Origin: Albula goreensis
Taxonomy: Eukaryota > Chordata > Actinopteri > Albuliformes > Albulidae
Length of the DNA stretch: 64,000 nt
NCBI GenBank assembly: GCA_022829145.1
Contig: CM040755.1
Span: forward strand, 17,584,063 to 17,648,062
Reading direction: 5' to 3'
Shown: one piece after another, positions 39,702 to 64,000 of the stretch
Numbering within the stretch: position 1 is the first letter of the stretch
Layout: the number at the start of each line of letters is the position of its first letter
Translations under genes and position numbers: made by a program
Notes under the pieces: generated by a model
Told to the model about the DNA's origin: nothing
Seen by the model: only the letters and a program-made list of their open reading frames with translations
Database searches by the model: none

Positions 39702-64000
<24,299 letters not shown>

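Overview
The window is vertebrate nuclear DNA, most likely from a ray-finned fish. It holds four protein genes that I recognise by aligning their exons, from memory, with human proteins: kbtbd4 (first coding exon only, minus strand, 1-150), nudt7 (complete, plus), vat1l (complete, plus) and usp47 (plus, running off the right edge). All inferred introns follow the GT-AG rule and the reading phase is kept across every junction. The fish assignment rests on long (CA/TG) microsatellites and on interspersed repeats that resemble common teleost families; I cannot name the species.

Layout. 1-159: 5' coding exon of kbtbd4. 160-2383: head-to-head intergenic region that should carry the promoters of kbtbd4 (leftward) and nudt7 (rightward). 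2384-4078: nudt7 in three coding exons. 4079-8196: intergenic, with a near-perfect 29-bp hairpin and a GT/GC tract just upstream of vat1l. 8197-34595: vat1l in nine coding exons, with a 13.4-kb intron 7, followed by a probable long 3' UTR to about 37.2 kb. About 39.4-39.7 kb: GC-richer usp47 promoter. 39702-64000: usp47 in 23 visible coding exons (1145 codons, about five sixths of the human length); the C-terminus and the 3' UTR lie outside.

Functions. KBTBD4 is a BTB-Kelch substrate adaptor for CUL3 ubiquitin ligase. NUDT7 is a peroxisomal CoA diphosphatase; the copy here ends in a canonical SKL signal. VAT1L is a medium-chain dehydrogenase/quinone oxidoreductase homologue of unsettled activity. 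USP47 is a cysteine deubiquitinase; its Cys, His and Asp catalytic boxes are all present. The genes do not form an operon or pathway. NUDT7 and VAT1L are neighbours on human 16q23, while KBTBD4 and USP47 are on human 11p, so the block mixes two human regions.

I found no previously undescribed protein system. The features most worth a second look are non-coding: two long hairpins with 6-nt loops (6648-6711 and 45748-45801), two copies of one TA-flanked MITE family, a (TG)48 tract next to the vat1l exon 7 acceptor, a degenerate array of acceptor-like repeats before usp47 exon 11, upstream ORFs in the vat1l and usp47 leaders, and CTCF-like motifs in a convergent arrangement.
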